Assembly: GCF_001662075.1 (NCBI RefSeq)
Contig: NZ_LYPL01000008.1
Span: 124,001-188,000, forward strand
From: Rhizobium bangladeshense
GTDB taxonomy: Bacteria; Pseudomonadota; Alphaproteobacteria; Rhizobiales; Rhizobiaceae
Direction: 5' to 3'
DNA: 64,000 nt
This document shows positions 17,601-25,517 of the stretch, in pieces (position 1 is the stretch's first letter; every line of letters begins with the position of its first letter). The position numbers were made by a program, and so were the translations under genes. Below the pieces are notes generated by a model. That model did not search any database and had not been told where the DNA came from. It saw only the letters and a list, made by a program, of their open reading frames with translations.

Positions 17601-20072
17601 TCAGAGGCTCGATGGACATGTCAGTTCCCGCATCAGGATGCGCACGGAGACAGGGTTGGCAGGCTCGGCGAACGACATCTGCAGGTAGGCACGCGCGCCG
17701 GTTGTCCGCACGTCAATGAGAAAACGCCGGCCGCCGTCGCGTGGCCGCAAGCGTGATCCGTCCAGAAAGCGCAATAGGCCCCACGCCCCGGGCGCGCTCT
17801 TTTTCTCAACCGCTCTGCCGCTATCGAAGGAGATTTCGAGGCCGCGTGATGGCAAGTCTCCTGGCCAGCTAAAGGTCACCGCCCCGCCTGATGTAGTAAC
17901 CGGAGCGTGAGCGCCGCCGATCGAGATGGTAGCCGCCCCGCGCTGCGCAAGTGCCTCCAGCGATACAGGGAGACGCGGCGAGCTTCCCTGACGAAAGAGC
18001 GCGTCGCCGATCGCGGAAGCTTTCTGAAAGAACGTTGCACTTTCGGGCGCGTAGCCGGAAAGCCGTGCTTCCGGTTTCCAGCGCCACGGGGTCGTTGATG
18101 TGTCCATTGAAGGCGCCAGTTGCGTCCGGAAATAGGTCGCCACCAGACCATTCGGCGCGAAAATGCGTGCGACTTCGGCCATATCCGAGTCCGACCCCTC
18201 AAAGAACGGATAGCGGCCTGCGACAGCAGCCTGGCAGGCCATGGCGATCTCGCCCCAAGCCCCAGGCGGCCTTCCTGTCTCGACCGGATCTTCGGCCTTC
18301 TCTACGGCCTTTGGAGAGGCCGTCTGAGAGATCACGTCTTCGACCATTTGCACGACGAGGAGCGGGGCCTGCTGCAGGGCGACGACGGAGTTGGCGCGCT
18401 CCTGCGCATCCATCAGCGACTTTTTGCCGATTTCCGAATTTACGTCGAGAAGGGCAAGCGCGACATTCAGCGACACAAAGAGGCGCGAGATTTCCGACAT
18501 GCGACCCTGCTCCACGAACTGGATGGCAGGCCCGAGTGTCGCGGCGATGCGAAGCTGGTTGGCATGGCTGCGGCTGCGGTCGGTGCCGCCCGCCTGGCGC
18601 CATACCTCACGGATCAGGGCCGAGAGCGGCGAGTTGGTGGCGCTTAGCACACCGCTGACAATAACCGCGCTCGGTTGGTCGGTGAACGGCCGGACACGAA
18701 GATCGCCAAGGTACTGCGACCACGTCTCCAGCGTTCGCTTCTGAAGGAGGTCCATAACTGCATCAGCGCTTGTCTCGCCTCCGGCGTGCAGGAGGATGGT
18801 TGTTTCGGCTTTCGCCTTCCCGATGGCCTCTTCTGCAGCGCCTGAACGCGCGTAAGCCCATCCCGCCTCAGTGTAAAGACCGGGCACGGCCTGCTCGATA
18901 GGCAGTCCGGACCTGCGGATCAATATCCTGTCAAGACCAGGTGCTGCCTGCCCGAGAGACCAGGCAGGCAGGCCCGCAGTTTTCTCGGCACGGGCAAGTT
19001 CAAGCATGGCGCGCTCGTTTGCAGAGCCCTCTGAAGCAAACTGTCTTGCTTGAGCGATTGCTTCGGGATCCGGCTCTTCAAGATCTATTGGAGGTCCGGA
19101 CATGGCAGGGACATGCACTGCCATGCCGGCAAGTTCAGGAAATGTCTGGGCTCGATCTTCGATCCAGCCCGCCAGGAACCGCGCTTGCCAGTCCGATGTG
19201 CCCTTCAAGATAGACCAGGCGCGTAACGAATCGTAAAGCGCGGTTGCCTCTCCTTCCGTGGCGAGAGCAACTCCAAGGGCTGCAGCAAGTGGACCGCTGG
19301 TCAGGGCGTCGACGGCTTGGCCGTAGCGCTGGCGCGCGGCCTCTGCCGGATCGAAAATCCCCAATTGATGAATGAGACCAAGAGGTGAACGCTGCGCGTC
19401 CTGCTCGACAAGTCGAACGCCTGCAAGGAATGCATCGAGTTGGGCTACGCGCGCTGCCGGTGTTGCCACGCGGCCGGCTTCCACGACACCTGCGACATCG
19501 GGCAGTTGCGACAAAAGCCGCTCACGAAACCGCCATTCGGCCCATGCTGCCCAAACCACCAGAATTGCCAGAAAAACTCCGATCACGAGAGCAGCAAGAC
19601 CGCGATCCGCGCGGGTTTTATGCCGTGCGCCCGGCAGAAGCGCCGCTTGGACAGCGTCGTTACAGTGGCCGAGGAAGCGGGCGAGATCTCGGCTCGCCGG
19701 CCCTGCCTTCGCTGCCGCCCTCGCCCGTTCGGCCAGGCTGCTGGCCGCCATAACTCCCCCAATTGGCAGAGCAGCGGCAAGCGCGCGCTCCCATTTTCGG
19801 ATCGACAATGCCGGATTGTTACGCGCTCGCGCATCAACCAAAGCAACAAGGGCATCGCGGGCATCCAGGAGCCAATCCTGCGGAACCTTCCTGCGTCGTG
19901 CTTCCGTCTCGAAAGCGGCGACGAGGGTCCGTGCCATTGCCGCAAGCTCGCGCGGATCTGGGTTCTTTTCGCTTTCGGCGCGCCTTGCAAGATCCAACAG
20001 GGGCTGTGCCAGTGCGGCAAGCACATCTGCTTGCATAGGGGCTGGACCCGGCGGTTCGAAAACGCCCTTCAC
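17601..20072 (-). CDS. DotU-like/IcmF C-terminal fusion protein, T6SS-associated
   Basis: The 823-residue protein is not a full TssM. Residues 10-145 are helical and resemble a DotU/TssL cytoplasmic domain (VPQDWLLDARDALVALVDAR, then a conserved-position Trp in IRKWERALAAALPIGG). A membrane helix follows at about 158-178 (LAALVIGVFLAILVVWAAWA). The rest resembles the periplasmic part and beta C-terminus of TssM, for example FAPNGLVATYFRTQLAPSMD and WGLLRFLDGSRLR, which align with the end of the tssM product at 42983. The IcmF nucleotide-binding domain is absent. It overlaps the peptidase gene by 4 bp, so the two are co-translated. It may be an accessory or alternative membrane-complex component. 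The DotU resemblance is weaker than the IcmF one. Confidence 0.7.
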   Translation of the reverse strand: MKGVFEPPGPAPMQADVLAALAQPLLDLARRAESEKNPDPRELAAMARTLVAAFETEARRRKVPQDWLLDARDALVALVDARARNNPALSIRKWERALAAALPIGGVMAASSLAERARAAAKAGPASRDLARFLGHCNDAVQAALLPGARHKTRADRGLAALVIGVFLAILVVWAAWAEWRFRERLLSQLPDVAGVVEAGRVATPAARVAQLDAFLAGVRLVEQDAQRSPLGLIHQLGIFDPAEAARQRYGQAVDALTSGPLAAALGVALATEGEATALYDSLRAWSILKGTSDWQARFLAGWIEDRAQTFPELAGMAVHVPAMSGPPIDLEEPDPEAIAQARQFASEGSANERAMLELARAEKTAGLPAWSLGQAAPGLDRILIRRSGLPIEQAVPGLYTEAGWAYARSGAAEEAIGKAKAETTILLHAGGETSADAVMDLLQKRTLETWSQYLGDLRVRPFTDQPSAVIVSGVLSATNSPLSALIREVWRQAGGTDRSRSHANQLRIAATLGPAIQFVEQGRMSEISRLFVSLNVALALLDVNSEIGKKSLMDAQERANSVVALQQAPLLVVQMVEDVISQTASPKAVEKAEDPVETGRPPGAWGEIAMACQAAVAGRYPFFEGSDSDMAEVARIFAPNGLVATYFRTQLAPSMDTSTTPWRWKPEARLSGYAPESATFFQKASAIGDALFRQGSSPRLPVSLEALAQRGAATISIGGAHAPVTTSGGAVTFSWPGDLPSRGLEISFDSGRAVEKKSAPGAWGLLRFLDGSRLRPRDGGRRFLIDVRTTGARAYLQMSFAEPANPVSVRILMRELTCPSSL

Positions 20073-20977
20073 AGCTTGCCCTCAGCCGCCCATTTTCGCA
20101 GCAGCGCCTCGCCGACCTCGAAGTGCATGGAATCTTCGCGGCTATAGCCCGCCCCCCAATACCAGCCAGCCTCGTTGAAGAACTCGGCAAGCACCACAAG
20201 CCCGAATTGCGTGCTGTTATCGCCCATGTTGTCGAGGTTCTTCTTGATGGTCAGGTCAACGGCCGCCCCCCACGCATGTGAGGACACCGACTTCGAAGAA
20301 CCCCGTACATACCTTGCACAGAGCGCGCCCGCGGTTCCGATAGCGGCATAGATATCTGGCTCTTCTTTTTTGAGGCGCGCCATGATCTGCTGAAGCGAAT
20401 CGAGCGCTGGTCTGATCATGGTCAGACGAATACCGCCGATGTCGCGGGTTTCGAGTACATGCAGCAATTTCGGATTGGTGACCGGTGCACAGGTGGTTGA
20501 ATAGGTGCTTCTCGGCTCGCCCAATATCTGTCGCAACACGGCCGGGGTCGGGCGTATGACATTCTCGTTGAAACGCTTCTTGGCCAGTTGCATCGGTTCA
20601 GTCAGATTTCCTTCTTCCTCACGCGGTGCCATACCGCCGAACTGGTCCGTGAAGAGCGGTGAAGGATCGGTCTGTTGGACGGCTTGCGGATTAATGACGG
20701 GGGCTGTCTGAGCAGGGCCGGAAGGTGGAGCTTTTTCCAACTCCATCACCCTGCCGCCGACATCCGCCATCTGTCCTTTGAGGGTGTTCAATTCAGAGCG
20801 CAGCCCCCGAATTTCACTGTCCTGCTGGGCAAGTTGCTGTGTGAGCCGATCTATTTTGCCCGCATTCGGATCGCGCTCCGTATCTTGCAAGAGGTTTCCG
20901 ACAAACGCAAAGATGACGGCTGCGAGGATGATGCTCATCCCGATGACGATGGCCGCGATGGCACTCATTTGCCTCAA
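20069..20977 (-). CDS. membrane-anchored M15-family peptidase (VanY/DD-carboxypeptidase-like)
   Basis: The 302-residue protein has an N-terminal signal anchor (residues 6-29), a coiled coil (about 40-82), a Pro-rich linker, and an M15 zinc-peptidase domain. Its HxxGxAxD motif is H234-AWGAAV-D241 (in SSHAWGAAVDL) and its third zinc ligand is H285 (DSMHFEVG). This family cuts peptidoglycan peptides. It overlaps its neighbours on both sides by 4 bp, in one operon with the phosphatase and the IcmF-like gene. Opening the cell wall for T6SS assembly is a reasonable role; an antibacterial effector is less likely because it is membrane-anchored and coupled to structural genes. Confidence 0.78.
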   Translation of the reverse strand: MRQMSAIAAIVIGMSIILAAVIFAFVGNLLQDTERDPNAGKIDRLTQQLAQQDSEIRGLRSELNTLKGQMADVGGRVMELEKAPPSGPAQTAPVINPQAVQQTDPSPLFTDQFGGMAPREEEGNLTEPMQLAKKRFNENVIRPTPAVLRQILGEPRSTYSTTCAPVTNPKLLHVLETRDIGGIRLTMIRPALDSLQQIMARLKKEEPDIYAAIGTAGALCARYVRGSSKSVSSHAWGAAVDLTIKKNLDNMGDNSTQFGLVVLAEFFNEAGWYWGAGYSREDSMHFEVGEALLRKWAAEGKL

Positions 20978-21744
20978 GATACCGCAGCTCCATCAATCTG
21001 GACGACAATCACTGAGACGTTGTCCGGGGCACCGTTATCGAGAGCAGCGCCGATCAATCGCTGACAGGTGACCGTCGGCGTTGAAACGGCATCCATAAGG
21101 GCAGCGATCTCGGCGTCCGCCACACAGTCGGTTAGCCCGTCAGAGCAGAGAATGAGGACATCACCCGGGCAAAACGAAACTTCCGTGGTTTCGACGACAA
21201 GATGATCGGACGCTCCAATCGCGCGTGTTACAACATGCGCTTGTGGGTGCTGCCAGGCCGCCGCGGGAGAAAGGCGCCCATCGTCGAGAAGCTCCTGCAC
21301 GACCGAATGGTCACGCGTCAGCTGTTGCAATTCACGATCGCGCCAGCGGTAGGCCCGGCTATCGCCCGCCCATGCAAGCGAAATAGTGCCGCCGTGCAGA
21401 AGCGCAGCCACCACGGTTGCACCCATCTGCGCCACGTCGGCCGAGGTTGCCCATCGCCGAATGGCGGAATTGGCTGCCTCGAGCGCGACCACCAGATCGG
21501 CGCTCGAAATTGGAGCATGGGGAAGCAGGGCTAGATGCTCGATCACCAGGCCTGCTGCGACGTCGCCGTGGCCATAACCTCCCATTCCGTCGGCAACCGC
21601 CCAAAGCACGCCTGTGGGATCTATGAGTATTGCGTCCTCGTTGCGGTTGCGAACATGACCGGTGTGGCTGAGCCCGGCCCCTTTCGGCCTGCCCGGCCAG
21701 CTCGGGACCCGCGTCGAGGGACTATCGGGATACTCCGGAGTCAT
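20974..21744 (-). CDS. pppA: PP2C-type Ser/Thr phosphatase PppA of the T6SS
   Basis: The 256-residue cytoplasmic phosphatase has all PP2C motifs: GHVRNRNEDA, VADGMGGYGHGDVAAG, LAWAGDSRAYRWRD, LILCSDGLTD and NGAPDNVSVIVV, with the metal-binding aspartates intact. In threonine-phosphorylation-controlled T6SSs, PppA reverses PpkA phosphorylation and switches the machine off. ppkA is encoded 4 kb to the right. It is the first gene of a three-gene minus-strand operon and is divergent from the OmpA-like gene. Confidence 0.9.
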   Translation of the reverse strand: MTPEYPDSPSTRVPSWPGRPKGAGLSHTGHVRNRNEDAILIDPTGVLWAVADGMGGYGHGDVAAGLVIEHLALLPHAPISSADLVVALEAANSAIRRWATSADVAQMGATVVAALLHGGTISLAWAGDSRAYRWRDRELQQLTRDHSVVQELLDDGRLSPAAAWQHPQAHVVTRAIGASDHLVVETTEVSFCPGDVLILCSDGLTDCVADAEIAALMDAVSTPTVTCQRLIGAALDNGAPDNVSVIVVQIDGAAVS

Positions 21745-21864
21745 GACCGGAAGAACCTCATCATTCGCTCCGCCGTGAGGGCCGCCACGGAAGCGGTTGC
21801 ACCCATGGTCATCCTATAGTAATTTTTTGGCCAGGCGAAACATTTTTGCCGAGAGGAACCTAAA

Positions 21865-22605
21865 ATGAAGCGCCTGCTGACTTTGAAGCTGCTGGTGTCT
21901 CTCGCTTTATTCTTCACGTTACAAAGTGAATTGCGTGCACAGGAACTAAACGAGACGGCGCTCAAGGAACGTTTCCAAAGGCAAATGGAATTGTTCAAGG
22001 CGGCCAAACTCGGGCCGTCCCGCGGCCTCGTGCTGACCAATTCCGGGCCTGCGCCTGAGCCAACGCCAGTGCCGATCGCTACGCCCGAGACCCCGCCGGC
22101 CAAGATCGGCTCTACTCAAGCGAGTAGCAACCCGGACGCTTCGACAGATGTGGCTAACGAGGCAACAGTCGAGGCCGGCCCGACTCCCGCACAGGGGCCG
22201 GTGCAGACTTCACCAACAACTGCAGCAGCGACGATAACAACACCGCAGACATACTGGAAGCTGCCTGACGATGATCAGGTTAACTACCGCGTGCAGTTTG
22301 CCTTCGATTCCTCTGCCATCGCACCCAAGGAGAAGCCGATGCTGCAGAAGCTCTGCAGTGTGGTGAAAGAAATGGATATCAAGCTCATTCGCATTGTCGG
22401 TCATACCGATGCCTCCGGCGGAGCCAGGTACAACCAAAACCTCTCCACGCTGCGTGCAAGGGAGGTGGCGCGCTTCTTCACAGAGGATTGCCAAATTCCT
22501 CGTGAACGGCTCGAGGCTGTTGGCGTTGGGGAGCAATTTCTGCTCGATCCACAAAAACCGAGAGCTGACGAGAACCGACGCGTCGAATTCCAGGCAGTCA
22601 GCTAA
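21865..22605 (+). CDS. OmpA-family peptidoglycan-binding periplasmic protein, T6SS-associated
   Basis: The 246-residue precursor has a signal peptide (MKRLLTLKLLVSLALFF, cut near residue 26). A Pro/Thr/Ala-rich linker (about 50-120) leads to a C-terminal OmpA-like domain: VQFAFDSSAIAPKEKPMLQK, IRIVGHTDASGGARYNQNLS, LRAREVARFF and ADENRRVEF. The Asp and Arg residues that grip diaminopimelate are present. The signal peptide has no lipobox Cys, so it should be soluble in the periplasm. It stands alone between two minus-strand T6SS operons and may anchor the apparatus to the wall. Confidence 0.85.
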   Translation: MKRLLTLKLLVSLALFFTLQSELRAQELNETALKERFQRQMELFKAAKLGPSRGLVLTNSGPAPEPTPVPIATPETPPAKIGSTQASSNPDASTDVANEATVEAGPTPAQGPVQTSPTTAAATITTPQTYWKLPDDDQVNYRVQFAFDSSAIAPKEKPMLQKLCSVVKEMDIKLIRIVGHTDASGGARYNQNLSTLRAREVARFFTEDCQIPRERLEAVGVGEQFLLDPQKPRADENRRVEFQAVS

Positions 22606-22638
22606 ACGCGCATAGCAGCCGCAGATGCGATCTAATCG

Positions 22639-25371
22639 CTATTCAAAGGCGTAGGTGAAGCCGTCCGCAGATGCTCCGACCGTCGCCTTCGTCAAGCGTT
22701 TGCCATCCAGCGCCCAGTTCAATATGCCGGTGCTGAGGGCCGGCAGAAGCGTGTTGGTCAAAATCGCATCGATCATGCGACCGCCCGACTCCACTTCGGT
22801 GCAGCGCGCCTTGATCAAGTCGATAACGCCCTCCCCTATGACCAGTTCGGCGTTATGGCTCGTACGCAGTCGCTCGGCGATCTTCGCAAAATTTGCCTGC
22901 GTGATTGCTTCGATCATCGAATCCGAAAGGGGATAATAGGGCACGACGATAACGCGCCCGAGGAAGGCGGCCGGGAACACATGCAGCAACGGTGTCCGCA
23001 ACGCGGCTTCGAGTTCTTCGGTTGGCGTGCGGGAGAGCCCGTTGCCGGTCAGTCTCATGATGACATCCGATCCGACGTTGGAGGTCAGCAATATGAGTGT
23101 ATTTCTAAAATCAATCCGTCGACCCTCGCTGTCGTCCATCATCCCCTTGTCGAAGACCTGAAAGAAGATCTCGTGGACATCGGGATGCGCTTTTTCGACC
23201 TCGTCGAGCAATATAACGGAATAGGGCCTGCGGCGAACGGCCTCGGTCAGAATGCCTCCCTTGCCGTAGCCGACATAGCCGGGGGGTGCTCCCTTCAGCG
23301 TCGAAACCGTATGGGCCTCCTGAAATTCCGACATGTTGATAGAGATCAGATTCTGTTCGCCGCCATACAATGCCTCGGCGAGGGCGAGCGCCGTTTCCGT
23401 CTTGCCGACACCGGACGGTCCACAAAGCAGGAAGACGCCGACCGGCTTTTCCGGCGACCCTAGTCCTGCGCGGCTGGTCCGTACCCGGCGTGCGATCGCT
23501 TCCATGGCAAGGTCCTGACCGACAACGCGTTCGCCCAGAATTCCAGCGAGCTTGAGCGCCCTTTCAGTCTGACCAGCGAGCATTCGCCCGACGGGAATAC
23601 CTGTCCAGTCCTGGACCACCGAGGCGACCGCGTTGCGGTCTACCGACAGCAGCATCAATGGCGTTTCGCCCTGCATCTCGGCAAGTTCGTGCGTAAGTGC
23701 CCTTAGGCGCGAAAGGTCGGCATTTCCGTCGGGAGCTTCTTCTTCGTCTTCGCTGGGCGCTGAGAGATTTTGGTCGGGGGGCGTCGCAACGGTCGCGGTA
23801 TCGCCCTGTTGCGACAACGCCGCATCTAGGCCAACTCCCTCGCTGCGCAGCCTGGCCCGCAGGTCGAGAATGTCAGACACCAGCAACCTTTCCTTCTCCC
23901 AGCGGGTTCGCGCCCCGGCCAAGGCCGCCTCCACCTCGCCAAGGGCGGTCTCGACCTTAGCTTGACGGTCTGCAACCTCAATGCCGATGGACCTTTCGCG
24001 GCCGATGATCCCCTGCTCGATCTCGAGAGACTGTTTGCGCCTCAGAAGATCTTCAACCTCGGCCGGCGTTGCGTGCTGTGATACCGCCACGCGTGCGCAA
24101 GCGGTATCAAGCAAGCTGACTGCCTTGTCGGGCAACTGGCGGGCCGGAATGTAACGATGTGAAAGGCCGACCGCCGTTTCGATCGCCTCGTCGAGGATCT
24201 GCACCTGATGGTGTTTCTCGAGGATGCCCGCCACGCCACGAAGCATGAGAATGGCGTCTTCTTCGCTGGGTTCCTCAATCTTGACGACCTGGAAGCGCCG
24301 GGTCAGCGCCGGGTCTTTCTCGATATGCTGTTTGTACTCCGCCCATGTTGTTGCCGCGATCGTGCGAAGTTCGCCGCGCGCCAATGCTGGTTTCAATAGA
24401 TTTGCGGCGTCCCCCGTTCCCGCAGCCCCGCCCGCTCCGATCAGCGTATGTGCTTCGTCGATGAAGAGGATGATCGGCGTTTCCGATGCCTGAACCTCGT
24501 CGATCACCGTCTTGAGGCGTTTTTCAAACTCGCCTTTGACGCTCGCTCCGGCCTGCATCAAGCCAACATCCAGCATGTGGAGCGCGACCCCTTTGAGTGG
24601 CGGCGGCACGTCTTCCGCCGCAAGGCGAAGCGCAAAGCCTTCAACGACCGCCGTCTTGCCGACCCCGGCCTCGCCAGTCAGGATCGGATTGTTCTGCCGT
24701 CGGCGCATGAGAATATCGACGATCTGGCGAATTTCCGGGTCGCGACCCACAACCGGATCGATCTTTCCTTCTCGAGCACGCCTGGTCAAATCAGTCGCAT
24801 ATTTCGCCAACGCGGAATCGCCGCCAGCCGGTCGTTCCTTGCGCACCGGTTGCCCAGCGTCGCGTCCGCCGCGATTTTCAAGCGATTGAGAGAGTACGTC
24901 GTCCAAGCGAGCAAGAACGGAATCGGCTTCGACCCGATCGAACTCACCGCTGATCTTCAACAGCAGGCCATCAAGCACCGGCACCTTTCTACAGGCCAGA
25001 AGGACGTAAGCGCCGCGCACCTCTTCCGAGCCGAATTGAAGGCTTGCAAGACTCCAGGCTTCTTGGACAGCATGAAATATGTGATCTGAAAACTCTTCTA
25101 TGGACGTCGCGCCATAGGGCAGTTTGTCGATCGACCGTGCCATGTCGGCCGCAAGGCGGCCGAGATCCACGCCAGCGTCGGCGAGGATCAGCTGGAAATC
25201 CGCGCGGTCGACGAGCGCCAGTTGCTCGATCCAATGGACGAGTTCGACATAGGGATTGCCCCGAAGCTTGGCGGCGTCGGCTGCCGCCTTGAATGCACGC
25301 AGGCATATAGGGTCGAGCTTGCCAACCAGTTCTTTACGCTTGAAGCTGTGAGAAGACATGTTCTGTTGCAT
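22639..25371 (-). CDS. tssH: T6SS sheath-disassembly ATPase ClpV (TssH)
   Basis: The 910-residue AAA+ unfoldase has a Clp N-domain (about 1-160), a first ATPase module (GEAGVGKT, with FIDEAHTLIGAGG), a middle coiled coil, and a second module (LLCGPSGVGKTETALALAEA, VILLDEVEKAHP). It extracts contracted TssB/TssC sheath so subunits are reused. I prefer the ATG at 25371 because AGGAG lies 10 bases upstream; ATGs at 25392 and 25359 are alternatives. It is convergent with the OmpA-like gene and divergent from ppkA. Confidence 0.93.
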   Translation of the reverse strand: MQQNMSSHSFKRKELVGKLDPICLRAFKAAADAAKLRGNPYVELVHWIEQLALVDRADFQLILADAGVDLGRLAADMARSIDKLPYGATSIEEFSDHIFHAVQEAWSLASLQFGSEEVRGAYVLLACRKVPVLDGLLLKISGEFDRVEADSVLARLDDVLSQSLENRGGRDAGQPVRKERPAGGDSALAKYATDLTRRAREGKIDPVVGRDPEIRQIVDILMRRRQNNPILTGEAGVGKTAVVEGFALRLAAEDVPPPLKGVALHMLDVGLMQAGASVKGEFEKRLKTVIDEVQASETPIILFIDEAHTLIGAGGAAGTGDAANLLKPALARGELRTIAATTWAEYKQHIEKDPALTRRFQVVKIEEPSEEDAILMLRGVAGILEKHHQVQILDEAIETAVGLSHRYIPARQLPDKAVSLLDTACARVAVSQHATPAEVEDLLRRKQSLEIEQGIIGRERSIGIEVADRQAKVETALGEVEAALAGARTRWEKERLLVSDILDLRARLRSEGVGLDAALSQQGDTATVATPPDQNLSAPSEDEEEAPDGNADLSRLRALTHELAEMQGETPLMLLSVDRNAVASVVQDWTGIPVGRMLAGQTERALKLAGILGERVVGQDLAMEAIARRVRTSRAGLGSPEKPVGVFLLCGPSGVGKTETALALAEALYGGEQNLISINMSEFQEAHTVSTLKGAPPGYVGYGKGGILTEAVRRRPYSVILLDEVEKAHPDVHEIFFQVFDKGMMDDSEGRRIDFRNTLILLTSNVGSDVIMRLTGNGLSRTPTEELEAALRTPLLHVFPAAFLGRVIVVPYYPLSDSMIEAITQANFAKIAERLRTSHNAELVIGEGVIDLIKARCTEVESGGRMIDAILTNTLLPALSTGILNWALDGKRLTKATVGASADGFTYAFE

Positions 25372-25443
25372 GCCGGTCGGGCTCCTGCCCACGTGCTCTC
25401 GAATGAACGAGCCTAGTCTTCAATCTCAATGGCAAACTGCCAC

Positions 25444-25461
25444 ATTATAGTGTTCTTGACA
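25444..25461. promoter_or_regulatory. divergent clpV/ppkA promoter region
   Basis: A perfect TATAAT on the minus strand (25449-25444) points to clpV, and a perfect TTGACA on the plus strand (25456-25461) points to ppkA. Each partner box is poor: TTCGAA upstream of TATAAT, and no good -10 after TTGACA. If TTGACA is used, transcription would begin after the first in-frame ATG at 25476, favouring the ppkA start at 25518. Confidence 0.4.
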
Positions 25462-25517
25462 AATATTCGAACCGCATGTCTTTGATGAATAGTGACGGCG
25501 TGGTTTGGAGTTACCAG

